In this document: in pieces, positions 1 through 7,240 of the stretch
Numbering within the stretch: position 1 is the stretch's first letter
Layout of the letters: the number at the start of each line of letters is the position of its first letter
Made by a program: the position numbers and the translations under genes
From: JBNLBT01 sp050303435
GTDB lineage: Bacteria; Pseudomonadota; Gammaproteobacteria; Xanthomonadales; Marinicellaceae
NCBI GenBank assembly: GCA_050303435.1
Contig: JBNLBT010000103.1
Location: forward strand, 1 to 11,679
Reading direction: 5' to 3'
DNA: 11,679 nt
The notes under the pieces: generated by a model
Database searches by the model: none
Told to the model about the DNA's origin: nothing
What the model saw: the letters and a program-made list of their open reading frames with translations, nothing else

Positions 1-63
1 GTTCGGAGCGGTGCACGCGCAGTGGCAGCAATCCACACCCCGGACGCCTTCGCCATGGATTGA
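1..63 (+). other. possible 3' end of an upstream gene (partial)
   Basis: The first 63 bases read without interruption in frame 1 and end in TGA (61-63), giving a tail that finishes in PDAFAMD. Frame 2 also stays open and ends at TGA 65-67, so the true frame cannot be chosen from so short a piece. The forward-oriented terminator at 141-164 supports a plus-strand gene ending just upstream of it. The product is not recognisable. Confidence 0.25.
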
Positions 64-140
64 GTGAAGACCCAGCATCTGAGCGTCAGGACAAGCCCTA
101 CCGGTGCAACCACCCCGCATGCCAGACACACCCCCAAAAA

Positions 141-164
141 AAAAGGCACCCGAAGGCGCCTTTT
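141..164 (+). terminator. Rho-independent terminator of the upstream gene
   Basis: AAAAGGCACC (141-150) pairs with GGCGCCTTTT (155-164) around a CGAA loop, with a single A-C mismatch. The A-run upstream and T-run downstream make it bidirectional in form. It probably ends whatever plus-strand gene enters from the left edge and insulates the LysR regulator from it. Confidence 0.75.
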
Positions 165-170
165 AAGTGA

Positions 171-202
171 GTGCCGAGGAAGAGGGAGGAAAACCTCGGC
201 AC
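171..202 (+). other. second hairpin downstream of the terminator
   Basis: GTGCCGAGG (171-179) and CCTCGGCAC (194-202) form a perfect 9-bp stem around a purine-rich 14-nt loop. It lies 6 nt after the terminator stem and is followed by CTCTTTC, so it may be a back-up transcription stop. The purine-rich loop can also pair with that pyrimidine stretch. No function can be assigned from sequence alone. Confidence 0.45.
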
Positions 203-215
203 CTCTTTCAGGATT

Positions 216-231
216 TGTGACATAAGTCACA
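216..231. promoter_or_regulatory. CRP/Vfr-like binding site
   Basis: TGTGA-CATAAG-TCACA is a perfect 5-6-5 palindrome matching the CRP consensus TGTGA-N6-TCACA, and the flanks (ATT before, TTT after) also fit the extended consensus. It is centred about 305 bp upstream of the LysR start, far from that gene's own promoter at 474-502. A weak -10-like AATAAT at 270-275 would place a transcription start near 282, about 59 bases from the site centre and so compatible with class I activation. No coding target is evident there. Confidence 0.5.
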
Positions 232-473
232 TTTGTGCGTCCGTGCAGAATAGTCCTTCTGACAATGAAAATAATCCTTTGCCGGGAGTGGTCGAGAAAC
301 CCGACGTGTACTTGTTCAGATAAATCGGGAGTGATCATCGACTTATCAACCAAATACAACGCTTTAGAACACATCAAGCCAAAATGGTTCAGAAAAAAAG
401 AAATTTTTTTTTCAGCGCGTTTGAAACTTGGTCGCGGGCTATTCTAAGCCTTTGAATGGCAAAGACAAACGAA
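232..473. other. AT-rich gene-free stretch
   Basis: No convincing gene lies between the CRP-like site and the LysR promoter. A 70-codon open frame (235-447) has no ribosome binding site, an atypical composition and no recognisable domain. The notable feature is a homopolymer block at 393-412 (seven A, G, three A, nine T), which could be a bent-DNA or UP-like segment or a weak A-T hairpin. Confidence 0.4.
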
Positions 474-502
474 TTGTTTTTATCGTTCGGATAAACTACA
501 CT
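474..502 (+). promoter_or_regulatory. sigma70-type promoter of the LysR gene
   Basis: TTGTTT (474-479) and TACACT (497-502) are separated by exactly 17 bp, with the -10 end 26 bp before the start codon. Transcription would begin near 509, giving a leader of about 20 nt. This fits the lack of a strong Shine-Dalgarno sequence before the gene. Confidence 0.5.
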
Positions 503-528
503 AATGCGAAACCCCCGAAATCAGCCCG

Positions 529-1461
529 ATGACCCATAAATACAAGCACATCCCGGCCCTGCGCGCCCTGAAAGCCTTTGAAGCCTCGGCGCGGCACCTG
601 AGTTTCACCAAAGCCTCGCACGAACTGCACGTCACCCAGGCCGCGGTTTCACACCAGATCAAAAGCCTGGAACAGGCCACCGGCGTGCCGCTGTTCAAGC
701 GCTACAACCGCGCGCTGAAACTGACCACGGAAGGTAAGATATACCTGATGTCCATTCGCGAGTCCCTGGAACGCATCGAACAGGCCACGCGGCAGCTGAG
801 CAACCAGAATTCCAGCGGCACCCTGAACATTTCGGTGTTGCCTTCGTTTGCCACCAAATGGCTGTCGCGGCGCATCTGGCGTTTTCAGCAGGAATTCGCC
901 GACATCGATCTGCGCATTTCCGCGTTTGAATCGCTGGTGGATTTCAAAAAAGATGATTGCGATGTGGCGATTCGTTACAGCAAGAACGGCCGTTTCCCCA
1001 ACCTGGAAAGTGAATTGCTGCTGACCGAAGAGGTGTTTCCGGTGTGTTCGCGCCGGCTGTGGAAGAAACTCGACCGCAAGCTGGAGCCGATCGATCTGCT
1101 GTCGATGCAGCTGCTGCACGAGGATTACGCCACCGAAGACTGGCACGACTGGTTCAATGCCGCCGGCATCAGCCCCGAGTCGCAACTGCGCGGCACGCGT
1201 TTCAGCCACACCGTCACCATGCTCGAATCAGTGGAAAACAATCAGGGCTTCGCCCTGGGACGCACGCCGCTGGTGCAGGACGACATCGACCGGGGCGTGC
1301 TGGTGGCGCCGTTTGAGACCCGGCTGAAAAGCCAAATGGCCTATTATCTTGTCTACCCGGCCGATCATCAGACCAACACCAAGTTTGCGGTGATTCGGGA
1401 CTGGCTGTTCAAAGAGGCCGAACATTTCAAACAAAACAGCCTGGACAAAGCCGGTGCCTGA
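529..1461 (+). CDS. LysR-family transcriptional regulator, GcvA-like
   Basis: This 310-residue protein has the length and architecture of a LysR-type regulator. A winged helix-turn-helix spans about residues 9-66, with the stretch THVTQAAVSHQ-like (here HVTQAAVSHQIKSLE) as the recognition region. A periplasmic-binding-protein-like effector domain follows from about residue 95. The N-terminal pattern PALRALKAFEASARHLSFTKA is typical of the GcvA/AmpR-like subgroup. The ATG at 529 gives the normal N-terminus and sits just behind a good promoter, although no clear Shine-Dalgarno is present. LysR regulators often control a divergent neighbour, but the upstream gene here appears to run in the same direction, so the target is unclear. 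It could act on the tryptophan dioxygenase or the dehydrogenase operon, or elsewhere. The family call is firm; the ligand and targets are unknown. Confidence 0.93.
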   Translation: MTHKYKHIPALRALKAFEASARHLSFTKASHELHVTQAAVSHQIKSLEQATGVPLFKRYNRALKLTTEGKIYLMSIRESLERIEQATRQLSNQNSSGTLNISVLPSFATKWLSRRIWRFQQEFADIDLRISAFESLVDFKKDDCDVAIRYSKNGRFPNLESELLLTEEVFPVCSRRLWKKLDRKLEPIDLLSMQLLHEDYATEDWHDWFNAAGISPESQLRGTRFSHTVTMLESVENNQGFALGRTPLVQDDIDRGVLVAPFETRLKSQMAYYLVYPADHQTNTKFAVIRDWLFKEAEHFKQNSLDKAGA

Positions 1462-1508
1462 AGCGCAGGGATGGAACTATCGGGGAAACGGGCATTAAAA
1501 AAGGCGAA

Positions 1509-1614
1509 GCAACAAAGAGACAAAACGTCAACCCACAAAACTCTTTATTGCCCCACCTTTGGGAGCGATCACGACGTCAGATCGTGACCGCCGGGATGGG
1601 TTTTAACCCGTCCC
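1509..1614 (+). other. structured intergenic region, possible trailer or small RNA
   Basis: Three consecutive stem-loops lie in the gene-free stretch after the LysR gene. The first pairs 1509-1519 with 1541-1551 (11 bp, one mismatch, 21-nt loop). The second pairs TCACGA (1569-1574) with TCGTGA (1582-1587). The third pairs GGGATGGGTT (1593-1602) with AACCCGTCCC (1605-1614), with one G-T wobble. None has a proper U-tract. They sit upstream of the next gene's -10 box at 1655, so they would belong to the LysR transcript's 3' trailer or to a separate small RNA, not to the next gene's leader. Confidence 0.35.
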
Positions 1615-1654
1615 TGCTGTTGGCTAACCACCAATTGCGAAATGAGAGATTATC

Positions 1655-1660
1655 TATAAT
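1655..1660 (+). promoter_or_regulatory. -10 box of the DUF6502-like gene
   Basis: A perfect TATAAT lies 99 bp before the start codon at 1760. The best-spaced -35 positions (around 1632-1640) match poorly, which suggests an activated promoter or an A/T-rich weak one. The remaining leader includes the stretch GTGTACAAATATGTGCAC at 1713-1730, whose paired GTGTAC and GTGCAC elements could be a regulator site. Confidence 0.4.
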
Positions 1661-1759
1661 TTAACCAACAGTTGATGCAGATTTTACACCAGAATTTCCG
1701 TGTGATAAGATTGTGTACAAATATGTGCACGCCGCGATGGAGGCGGTCTGAAGACAACC

Positions 1760-2539
1760 ATGGAAACCCAGCATATCAATGACCCAAGACGCCCAGTGCA
1801 ACTGCAAAAAGCCCTGATTCCCGTGTGCAAGATGGTGATCAAATTCGGCGTGCATTGCAATGAATTTCAGAAAAACATCCAGCGCGCATTCATCCAGGCC
1901 GCCGAAGAGTTGCTCGAGGAAGACGACATCGAGGTCACCAGTCAGGCCATCGCCATCCGCACCGGCATGGACCGCCGCACCATCGCCGAATACCGCAACG
2001 ACCAGCACAAATACAACCGCCAGCCGTTGAACAAAATGGACGTGCTGCTGCTGGCCCTTAAACGCCACAGCGACCGCCAACAATCGCTGTTTTTTAATGC
2101 CAGCCAACTAATTGAAATCATTGATAATATTCACGCCGGTCACGTGCGCGCCGGGGCGGTGATCACGGAATTGATCGCGAACGGCTACATCCGCAAAAAA
2201 TCGGCCGATCAATTCAAGCTGAACCTGGCGCTGGATGAGAAACTGAATGAGCAGCGGCGCCTGGCCGATGAAGTGGACATCATCACTCGCCGCCTGTTCC
2301 AGACGTTTGATCAGATGATGTTTTCGCACGAGGGTGAAGACAACCTGGTGCAGCAAACCATCGTCAGCGACCAGATCCCGCAAAACCGCCAACAGGCGGT
2401 GATGGATGAGTTGCAGGCCCTGATGGCGCGCTTCAACCGCGAGGCCAGCGAGCTGCTGGCATCGCACCAGACCCGCGTGCCCTCCGGCACGTTCCGCAAA
2501 ATCGGCTGCCACCAGTTTCAGTTCATTTCGGAGTTATAG
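1760..2539 (+). CDS. DUF6502-like protein, putative DNA-binding regulator
   Basis: This soluble 259-residue protein has no signal peptide or membrane segment. The N-terminal pattern of a hydrophobic helix with FGV, then EFQKNIQRAFIQAAEE (about residues 17-51), followed by SQAIAIRTGMDRRTIAEYRND (about 61-81), resembles DUF6502 proteins: a conserved helical opening followed by a segment that looks like a helix-turn-helix. Residues 100-175 are helical, and the rest is charged and probably coiled. A GGAGG at 1739-1743 is somewhat far from the ATG at 1760, but no better start exists in frame. It ends 87 bp from the convergent dioxygenase gene. The family assignment rests on remembered pattern only; a function in gene regulation is inference. 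Confidence 0.55.
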   Translation: METQHINDPRRPVQLQKALIPVCKMVIKFGVHCNEFQKNIQRAFIQAAEELLEEDDIEVTSQAIAIRTGMDRRTIAEYRNDQHKYNRQPLNKMDVLLLALKRHSDRQQSLFFNASQLIEIIDNIHAGHVRAGAVITELIANGYIRKKSADQFKLNLALDEKLNEQRRLADEVDIITRRLFQTFDQMMFSHEGEDNLVQQTIVSDQIPQNRQQAVMDELQALMARFNREASELLASHQTRVPSGTFRKIGCHQFQFISEL

Positions 2540-2625
2540 ACACTTTGCGTCACACCGCAGGCCCGCTGGCTTGTCCGGCGCAGGCGGTGCGGCGCCAGGC
2601 AACCGGGAATCGCTGGTCGTCAATC

Positions 2626-3474
2626 CTACAAACGTGTGCGCGCCATCAGCAATTCCGGGAAAAACGTCAGGTCCAGTGCTTTCTTTAAGAACCCCACGCC
2701 GGATGAGCCGCCCGAACCCTGTTTGTAGCCGATGATGCGCTCGACCGTTTTCATGTGCCTGAAGCGCCACAACTGAAACGATTCCTCCACGTCCACCAGC
2801 TGTTCACACAGCGCGTATTCGTCCCAGTATTTTTCCGGCTCGCGGTAGATGTTGACGAACACCTCGACCAGTGATTCCTGAGCAGTGTGCGGTTGCGAAA
2901 AGTCGCGCTCAACGCAGGCTTTGGGCACCGCGTGGCCGTGTTCACGCAAATGCCGGATGAACACATCGTAAACACTCGGTTCGTGCAACACCTTTTCAAG
3001 CAGTTTGCGCGACGCCGATGCGGCGGGGAACACCTTGACCATGGCGCTGTTTTTATTGCCCAGGAGAAATTCCACGCAGCGGTACTGGACGGATTGAAAT
3101 CCGGAGGCATTGCCGAACACGTGACGAAACTGCATGTACTCACTCGGCGTCAGGGTTTCCAGCACGGCCCACTGTTCAAACAGCTGCCGCTGCACCTGTT
3201 TGACGCGCGCCAGAATTTTCGACGCGCGGTCCAGGCGGGCGCCCTGGATCAGATCAATCGCGGCCGACAATTCATGCACAATCAGCTTGAGCCACAACTC
3301 CGAGGTCTGGTGCTGGATGATGAACATCATTTCGTCGTGATGCGGCGGATCGCTGAGCGGAAATTGGGCATTCAATACGCGGTCAAGGTGCAGGTATCCG
3401 CCGTAGTTTTTCTTTTCCGACAGGTTCAATTTGATGTCGGACTCCAGCGATCTTAAATTTTCATCATTGCTCAT
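2626..3474 (-). CDS. kynA: tryptophan 2,3-dioxygenase
   Basis: This haem enzyme opens the indole ring of L-tryptophan to N-formylkynurenine, the first step of the kynurenine pathway, in the cytoplasm. The 282 residues carry the family signatures: HHDEMMFIIQHQTSELW (about 45-61), then Y113 and R117 in SEYMQFRHVFG, and the proximal haem ligand H240 in WRFRHMKTVERI. F51, H55, Y113, R117 and H240 fall at the same numbers as in the characterised Xanthomonas campestris enzyme, so the protein is complete with the right start. The substrate-contacting threonine of the GTGGSSG loop is serine here (residue 254), a conservative change. AGGTAA lies a few bases before the ATG. No kynurenine formamidase or kynureninase is adjacent, so the rest of the pathway must lie elsewhere. 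It is transcribed divergently from the dehydrogenase operon. Confidence 0.96.
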   Translation of the reverse strand: MSNDENLRSLESDIKLNLSEKKNYGGYLHLDRVLNAQFPLSDPPHHDEMMFIIQHQTSELWLKLIVHELSAAIDLIQGARLDRASKILARVKQVQRQLFEQWAVLETLTPSEYMQFRHVFGNASGFQSVQYRCVEFLLGNKNSAMVKVFPAASASRKLLEKVLHEPSVYDVFIRHLREHGHAVPKACVERDFSQPHTAQESLVEVFVNIYREPEKYWDEYALCEQLVDVEESFQLWRFRHMKTVERIIGYKQGSGGSSGVGFLKKALDLTFFPELLMARTRL

Positions 3475-3502
3475 GTTTTACCTGATTTTTTGCTGAATTT
3501 AC

Positions 3503-3563
3503 ATTATAATGGCCGCCCGATAATTCAGATGATGGGCCGGTTTTTCCAAACGGCTATTATAAA
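3503..3563. promoter_or_regulatory. candidate divergent promoter region
   Basis: The 222-bp gap between the divergent dioxygenase and E1 alpha genes contains two AT-rich -10-like elements: ATTATAAT (3503-3510) and TATTATAAA (3555-3563). Each can be read as a -10 box on either strand. No well-matched -35 box is found for either direction, so the assignment of each box to a gene is uncertain. Activator-dependent transcription is possible. Confidence 0.3.
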
Positions 3564-3682
3564 GTCATAACCCGAGCAATGCCATTCATGCGACGCGCAC
3601 ACGGTTCCTTCGACAGGGCCTCATCCGCGCGCGCCGGGTGGTTCATTTGCCGCCAGTGCGCCCGTCGTTTTTAAGTCCGAAC

Positions 3683-3699
3683 CAGGGAGAATTGTTTTG
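3683..3699 (+). promoter_or_regulatory. ribosome binding site deciding a TTG start for E1 alpha
   Basis: CAGGGAGA (3683-3690) ends 6 nt before TTG (3697-3699), which opens the frame MANIASFSIDYLQ. No ATG or GTG lies between this site and the conserved N-terminal region. The good Shine-Dalgarno makes TTG the most likely start. Confidence 0.65.
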
Positions 3700-4773
3700 G
3701 CAAACATTGCTTCATTCAGTATTGATTACCTGCAGTATCTGTCGCCCGAGGGCGAACTGATCGGCACCAAAGTACCGAAAATCGCGCGCGATTTTGATCA
3801 CCTCAAATCCATTTACCGGCTGATGGTGCTGACCCGCACCTTCGATCACAAGGCGGTGGCCTTGCAGCGCACCGGCAAACTGGGCACTTACGCGTCCTGC
3901 CTGGGCCATGAGGCCGCGCACATCGGCATAGGCTCGGCGATGCGGGAAAGCGACATCTTCGCGCCCATGTACCGTGAATACGGCGCGCAATTTTATCGCG
4001 GCGTGAAAATGTCCGAAATCCTGCTGTACTGGGGCGGCGACGAGCGCGGCAGCAATTTCTCCGGTCCGGCGCACGATTTTCCCTGGTGTGTACCGATCGC
4101 CACGCAGTGCATGCACGCGGCCGGCGCGGCGCTGGCGTGTAAGTTGCGCGGCGAAGAACGCGCCGCGGTCACCGTGGTTGGCGACGGCGGCAGCTCCAAG
4201 GGCGACACCATGGAAGCCATCAACGCGGCCAGCGCCTTCGGCCTGCCGCTGGTGCTGGTGATCGTAAACAATCAGTGGGCCATCTCGGTGCCGCGCAGCA
4301 AACAGAACACCGCCAAAACCCTGGCGCAGAAAGGCATCGCCGGCGGCCTGCCGTGCATTCAAGTGGACGGCAACGACTACATCGCCGTGCACACCGCGGT
4401 CAAATCCGCGCTGAAGCGCGCACACGAAGGCAAGGGCGCCAGCGTGATTGAAGCCATCACCTACCGCCTCAGCGACCACACCACCGCCGACGACGCCTCG
4501 CGCTACCGGCCCAACGACGAGGTCGACAACGCGCGCCAGTTTGAGCCGATTGAACGCCTGCGCAAATACCTGACCGCGCAAGGGCACTGGAACGACGAAG
4601 CCGAAGCCGCCCTGATTGAATCGTGCAAGGACGAAGTGGCCAAAGCGGTTGAGGAATACATGAACACCACGCCGCCGGCGGTCAGCGACATGTTTGATTA
4701 CATGTACGCGGAATTGCCGCACGACCTGGAAGCCCAGCGCGCAGCGGCACTGCAGGAGGAAAACAATGGCTAA
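3697..4773 (+). CDS. pdhA: 2-oxoacid (probably pyruvate) dehydrogenase E1 component, alpha subunit
   Basis: This is the thiamine-diphosphate-dependent decarboxylase subunit that pairs with E1 beta to decarboxylate a 2-oxoacid and reductively acylate the lipoyl group of E2. The 358-residue protein has the E1 alpha fold signatures: GTYASCLGHEAAHIG (63-77), MYREYG (91-96), and the TPP/Mg motif GDGGSSKGDTMEA (162-174) ending in NNQWAISVP (191-199). The phosphorylation-loop-like SDHTTADDASRYR (259-271) is close to the version seen in pyruvate dehydrogenases of the alpha2-beta2 type, which favours pyruvate. A branched-chain 2-oxoacid substrate cannot be excluded. It opens a three-gene operon, and its stop codon overlaps the E1 beta start by 8 nt. 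No E3 (dihydrolipoamide dehydrogenase) gene is seen here, so that subunit must be supplied from elsewhere. Confidence 0.9.
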   Translation: MANIASFSIDYLQYLSPEGELIGTKVPKIARDFDHLKSIYRLMVLTRTFDHKAVALQRTGKLGTYASCLGHEAAHIGIGSAMRESDIFAPMYREYGAQFYRGVKMSEILLYWGGDERGSNFSGPAHDFPWCVPIATQCMHAAGAALACKLRGEERAAVTVVGDGGSSKGDTMEAINAASAFGLPLVLVIVNNQWAISVPRSKQNTAKTLAQKGIAGGLPCIQVDGNDYIAVHTAVKSALKRAHEGKGASVIEAITYRLSDHTTADDASRYRPNDEVDNARQFEPIERLRKYLTAQGHWNDEAEAALIESCKDEVAKAVEEYMNTTPPAVSDMFDYMYAELPHDLEAQRAAALQEENNG

Positions 4774-5745
4774 AATTACCCTGGTTGAAGCCGTGACCAT
4801 GGCCCTGGCGCACGAACTGGAACACGACCGGGACGTGTGCATTCTGGGCGAAGACGTGGGCATCAACGGCGGCGTGTTCCGCGCCACCAACGGCCTGGCA
4901 CAGCGCTTCGGTGAAACCGCGTGATCGACACCCCGCTGGCCGAAGCGATGATCGCCGGCCTCACCGTGGGCATGGCCGCGCAAGGCATGAAGCCGGTGGC
5001 CGAAGCACAATTCATGGGCTTCATCTACCCGATGGTGGAACAAATCATCTGTCACGCCGCGCGCCTGCGCAACCGCACCCGCGGCCGCATGAGTTGCCCG
5101 CTGGTGATTCGCGCGCCCTACGGCGGCGGCATCCACGCGCCGGAACACCATTCGGAAAGCACCGAGGCCATGTTTGCCCACATGCCCGGCATTCGCGTGG
5201 TGATCCCCTCCTCGCCCTCGCGCGCTTACGGCTTGTTGCTGGCGGCCATCCGCAACCCCGATCCGGTACTGTTTCTGGAGCCCAAGCGGATCTATCACCT
5301 GAACAAGGAAGAAGTCGCCGACGACGGCGAAGAATACCCGCTGGACATGTGTTTTGTGCTGCGCGAAGGCAGCGACATCACCCTGGTGTCCTGGGGCGCG
5401 ATGATCAAGGAAACCCTGGAAGCGGCGGACAAACTGGCCGAGCAAGGGATTTCCGCCGAAGTCATCGACGTGGCCACGGTCAGCCCGCTGGACATGCAGA
5501 CCATCCATGAATCGGTGGCCAAAACCGGCCGCTGCGTGATCATCCAGGAAGCCGCCAGGCATTGCAGCCTGAGCTCAGAAATCGCCGCCAATCTGGCCGA
5601 TCAGGGCTTGTATGACCTGCACGCACCGGTCAAGCGCGTGACCGGCTACGACGTGATCATGCCGCTGTTTAAAATGGAGAAGAAATACATGCCGAGTGTT
5701 TCGCGCATACTCAATACCGTCAACCAAGTGCTGGAGGTGTCATGA
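4766..5745 (+). CDS. pdhB: 2-oxoacid (probably pyruvate) dehydrogenase E1 component, beta subunit, interrupted by a frameshift
   Basis: The beta subunit forms half of the thiamine diphosphate site. The frame from ATG 4766, behind a strong AGGAGG (4754-4759), encodes MAKITLVEAVTMALAHELE, ILGEDVG and NGGVFRAT. It then hits TGA at 4922-4924 after about 52 residues. The rest continues one frame back from GTG 4921 as VIDTPLAEAMIAGL, GFIYP, RLRNRTRGR and the catalytic-loop region GGGIHAPEHHSES, through to 5745. Read across the break, the product would be about 326 residues, the normal family length, and neither piece alone would fold. Family members carry an arginine just before VIDTPLAE, so the loss of one C in the run at 4917-4919 would explain everything. 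A sequencing or assembly error is the simplest cause. A true mutation, or coupled translation through the GTGA overlap, are the alternatives. Its end overlaps E2 by 4 nt. Confidence 0.85.
4917..4924 (+). other. frameshift site in E1 beta
   Basis: The local sequence CCGCGTGA contains the stop TGA (4922-4924) of the first fragment and the in-frame GTG (4921-4923) of the second, a 4-nt GTGA overlap. Adding one C after 4918 would restore the conserved reading ETRVIDTP. No canonical slippery heptamer is present, so programmed frameshifting is not favoured. Confidence 0.75.
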
Positions 5746-7073
5746 AAACTTTTAATTTACCAGACCTCGGCGAAGGCCTGCCGGACGCGGAAATCGTCGA
5801 ATGGCACGTCAAGGTCGGCGACAAAGTAAAAACCGATGAACCCATGGTGTCCATGGAAACCGCCAAAGCGGTGGTGGACGTGCCGGCACCGATGGACGGC
5901 ACGGTGATCAAACTGTACGGACAACCCGGCGACGTGATTGACACCGGCGCTCCACTGATCGATTTTTCCGTTGAAGGCGACGGCGCGGTGGCGCCTGCGG
6001 CCGAAACCGATGACGACGAAGACTCGGTGGAAAAACTGCGCGCCGACGCGCAAAAAGTGCTCGACGATCTGAACGGCGACGATGAGCCGGTGGCTGCGGA
6101 TCGCGCCAGCGACAGCAAAGGCACCGTGGTCGGCCAGATGGAATCCTCCGACGCCGTGATCGACGACTCGCACGATTTTGGTGGCAAAAAAGCCACCCCG
6201 GCGGTGCGCGCACTGGCGAAAAAACTCAAGGTCAACCTGGCCGACGTCACCGCCACCGGCGAAGGCGGCGTGATCCGGCCCAGTGATGTCAAGAAAGCCG
6301 CCGAATCGGCCCCCAAAGAACACCAGACCGAGCTGCCCCTGAGTGCATCGGACAACCGCCCGGCGGTGGCCAAAGCACCGCCCGCGCCGCCCAGAGCGGC
6401 TGCACCGGCCCCGGCCCCTGCGCCGGCACAGGCCGACGACCAATGGCAACAGGTCAAGGGCACGCGTCGCACCATGGCGCGCGCCATGAGCGCCTCACAC
6501 CAGCAGGTGGTGCCCACCACCCTGATGGACGACGCCGACATCCATGCCTGGCAGCCCGGCGAAGACATCACCGCGCGCCTGATCCGCGCGTTGGTCACCG
6601 GCGCACGCGCCGAACCGGCACTGAATGCCTGGTTCGATGGCGACAAACTGGCGCGCCGCCTGATCAGTCACGTTGACATTGGCTTGGCCGTGGACACACC
6701 CGATGGGCTGTTCGTACCGACCGTGCGCAACTGCGAGCGCAAGAGCGCCGACGACATCCGCGCCGACATGAACGCCATCAAGGACAAAGTCAAAAACCGC
6801 GCCATCGCGCCGGAAGACATGAAGGATTTCACCCTGATGCTGTCCAATTTTGGTGTGTTTGCCGGGCGCTACGCCACACCGGTGATCACCCCGCCGTGCG
6901 TGGCCATCGTGGCCGCCGGCAAATTGCGTCACGAAGTGGTGCCGGTGATGGGTGGCATGGAAGTGCACCGCGTCATTCCGTTGTCACTGACCTTTGATCA
7001 CCGCGCCGCCACCGGCGGAGAAGCCGCCCGTTTCCTGGCCGCAGTGCTCAAAGACCTGGCCGCACCGCGCTGA
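5742..7073 (+). CDS. 2-oxoacid dehydrogenase E2 component (dihydrolipoamide acyltransferase)
   Basis: E2 carries the acyl group from E1 to coenzyme A and forms the structural core of the complex. The 443 residues contain one lipoyl domain (1-80) with the lipoylated lysine K42 in SMETAKAVVDVP. An acidic linker follows, then a peripheral-subunit-binding domain (about 150-187, ATPAVRALAKKLKVNLADV and GEGGVIRPSDV), an Ala/Pro-rich linker (about 206-230), and the catalytic acyltransferase domain (about 238-443). Near the end the usual HxxxDG motif reads HRAATGG: the histidine (H420) is kept, but the aspartate position is threonine (T424). Asn occurs at that position in some pseudomonad E2p enzymes, so activity is plausible. 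The ATG overlaps the E1 beta stop as ATGA, indicating translational coupling. The acyl substrate is inferred from E1 and is probably acetyl. Confidence 0.92.
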   Translation: MKTFNLPDLGEGLPDAEIVEWHVKVGDKVKTDEPMVSMETAKAVVDVPAPMDGTVIKLYGQPGDVIDTGAPLIDFSVEGDGAVAPAAETDDDEDSVEKLRADAQKVLDDLNGDDEPVAADRASDSKGTVVGQMESSDAVIDDSHDFGGKKATPAVRALAKKLKVNLADVTATGEGGVIRPSDVKKAAESAPKEHQTELPLSASDNRPAVAKAPPAPPRAAAPAPAPAPAQADDQWQQVKGTRRTMARAMSASHQQVVPTTLMDDADIHAWQPGEDITARLIRALVTGARAEPALNAWFDGDKLARRLISHVDIGLAVDTPDGLFVPTVRNCERKSADDIRADMNAIKDKVKNRAIAPEDMKDFTLMLSNFGVFAGRYATPVITPPCVAIVAAGKLRHEVVPVMGGMEVHRVIPLSLTFDHRAATGGEAARFLAAVLKDLAAPR

Positions 7074-7083
7074 AATTTGGCCA

Positions 7084-7114
7084 CCGTTGCAGCCGACGCG
7101 AGCGGCTGCAACGG
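7084..7114 (+). terminator. strong hairpin after the dehydrogenase operon
   Basis: CCGTTGCAGCCG (7084-7095) and CGGCTGCAACGG (7103-7114) form a perfect 12-bp GC-rich stem with a 7-nt loop, 10 nt after the E2 stop codon. There is no U-tract, so it may protect the 3' end of the message or act with Rho rather than be a classical intrinsic terminator. It marks the boundary to the hvf locus. Confidence 0.6.
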
Positions 7115-7240
7115 ACCGCCGCGCACCCCATAAATCCCCCAGTCCCTCCTGCAAACGTCGCATTCACTGACTCTGCGACGACACGCTTGTTTACAAAGCA
7201 ATGAAATTTTTTTCCCACAAGAGTGGTCTAATCGGGCGGG

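Noticed and set aside
235..447. 70-codon plus-strand frame upstream of the LysR gene
   Set aside because: It has no Shine-Dalgarno, unusual composition and no recognisable domain, and it spans an A/T homopolymer tract. It is probably non-coding.
1567..1640. Possible integron attC-like site, prompted by the paired inverted repeats and GTTGGCTAACC
   Set aside because: The core does not match the GTTRRRY pattern well, and there is no integrase or cassette arrangement nearby.
2540..2625. Possible bidirectional terminator between the convergent DUF6502-like and dioxygenase genes
   Set aside because: Only short GC-rich pairings (for example GGCGC with GCGCC) are seen and there is no U-tract on either strand, so I do not call it.
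4917..4924. Programmed ribosomal frameshifting in E1 beta
   Set aside because: No slippery heptamer in the zero frame and no clear stimulatory structure were found, and E1 beta genes are not known to be recoded. A missing base is simpler.
3712..5562. 616-codon open frame on the minus strand opposite E1 alpha and E1 beta
   Set aside because: It is antisense to two clearly conserved genes. Its composition is rich in His, Gly, Arg and Val, as expected for the mirror of GC-rich codons, and it has no recognisable domain. It is a shadow frame.
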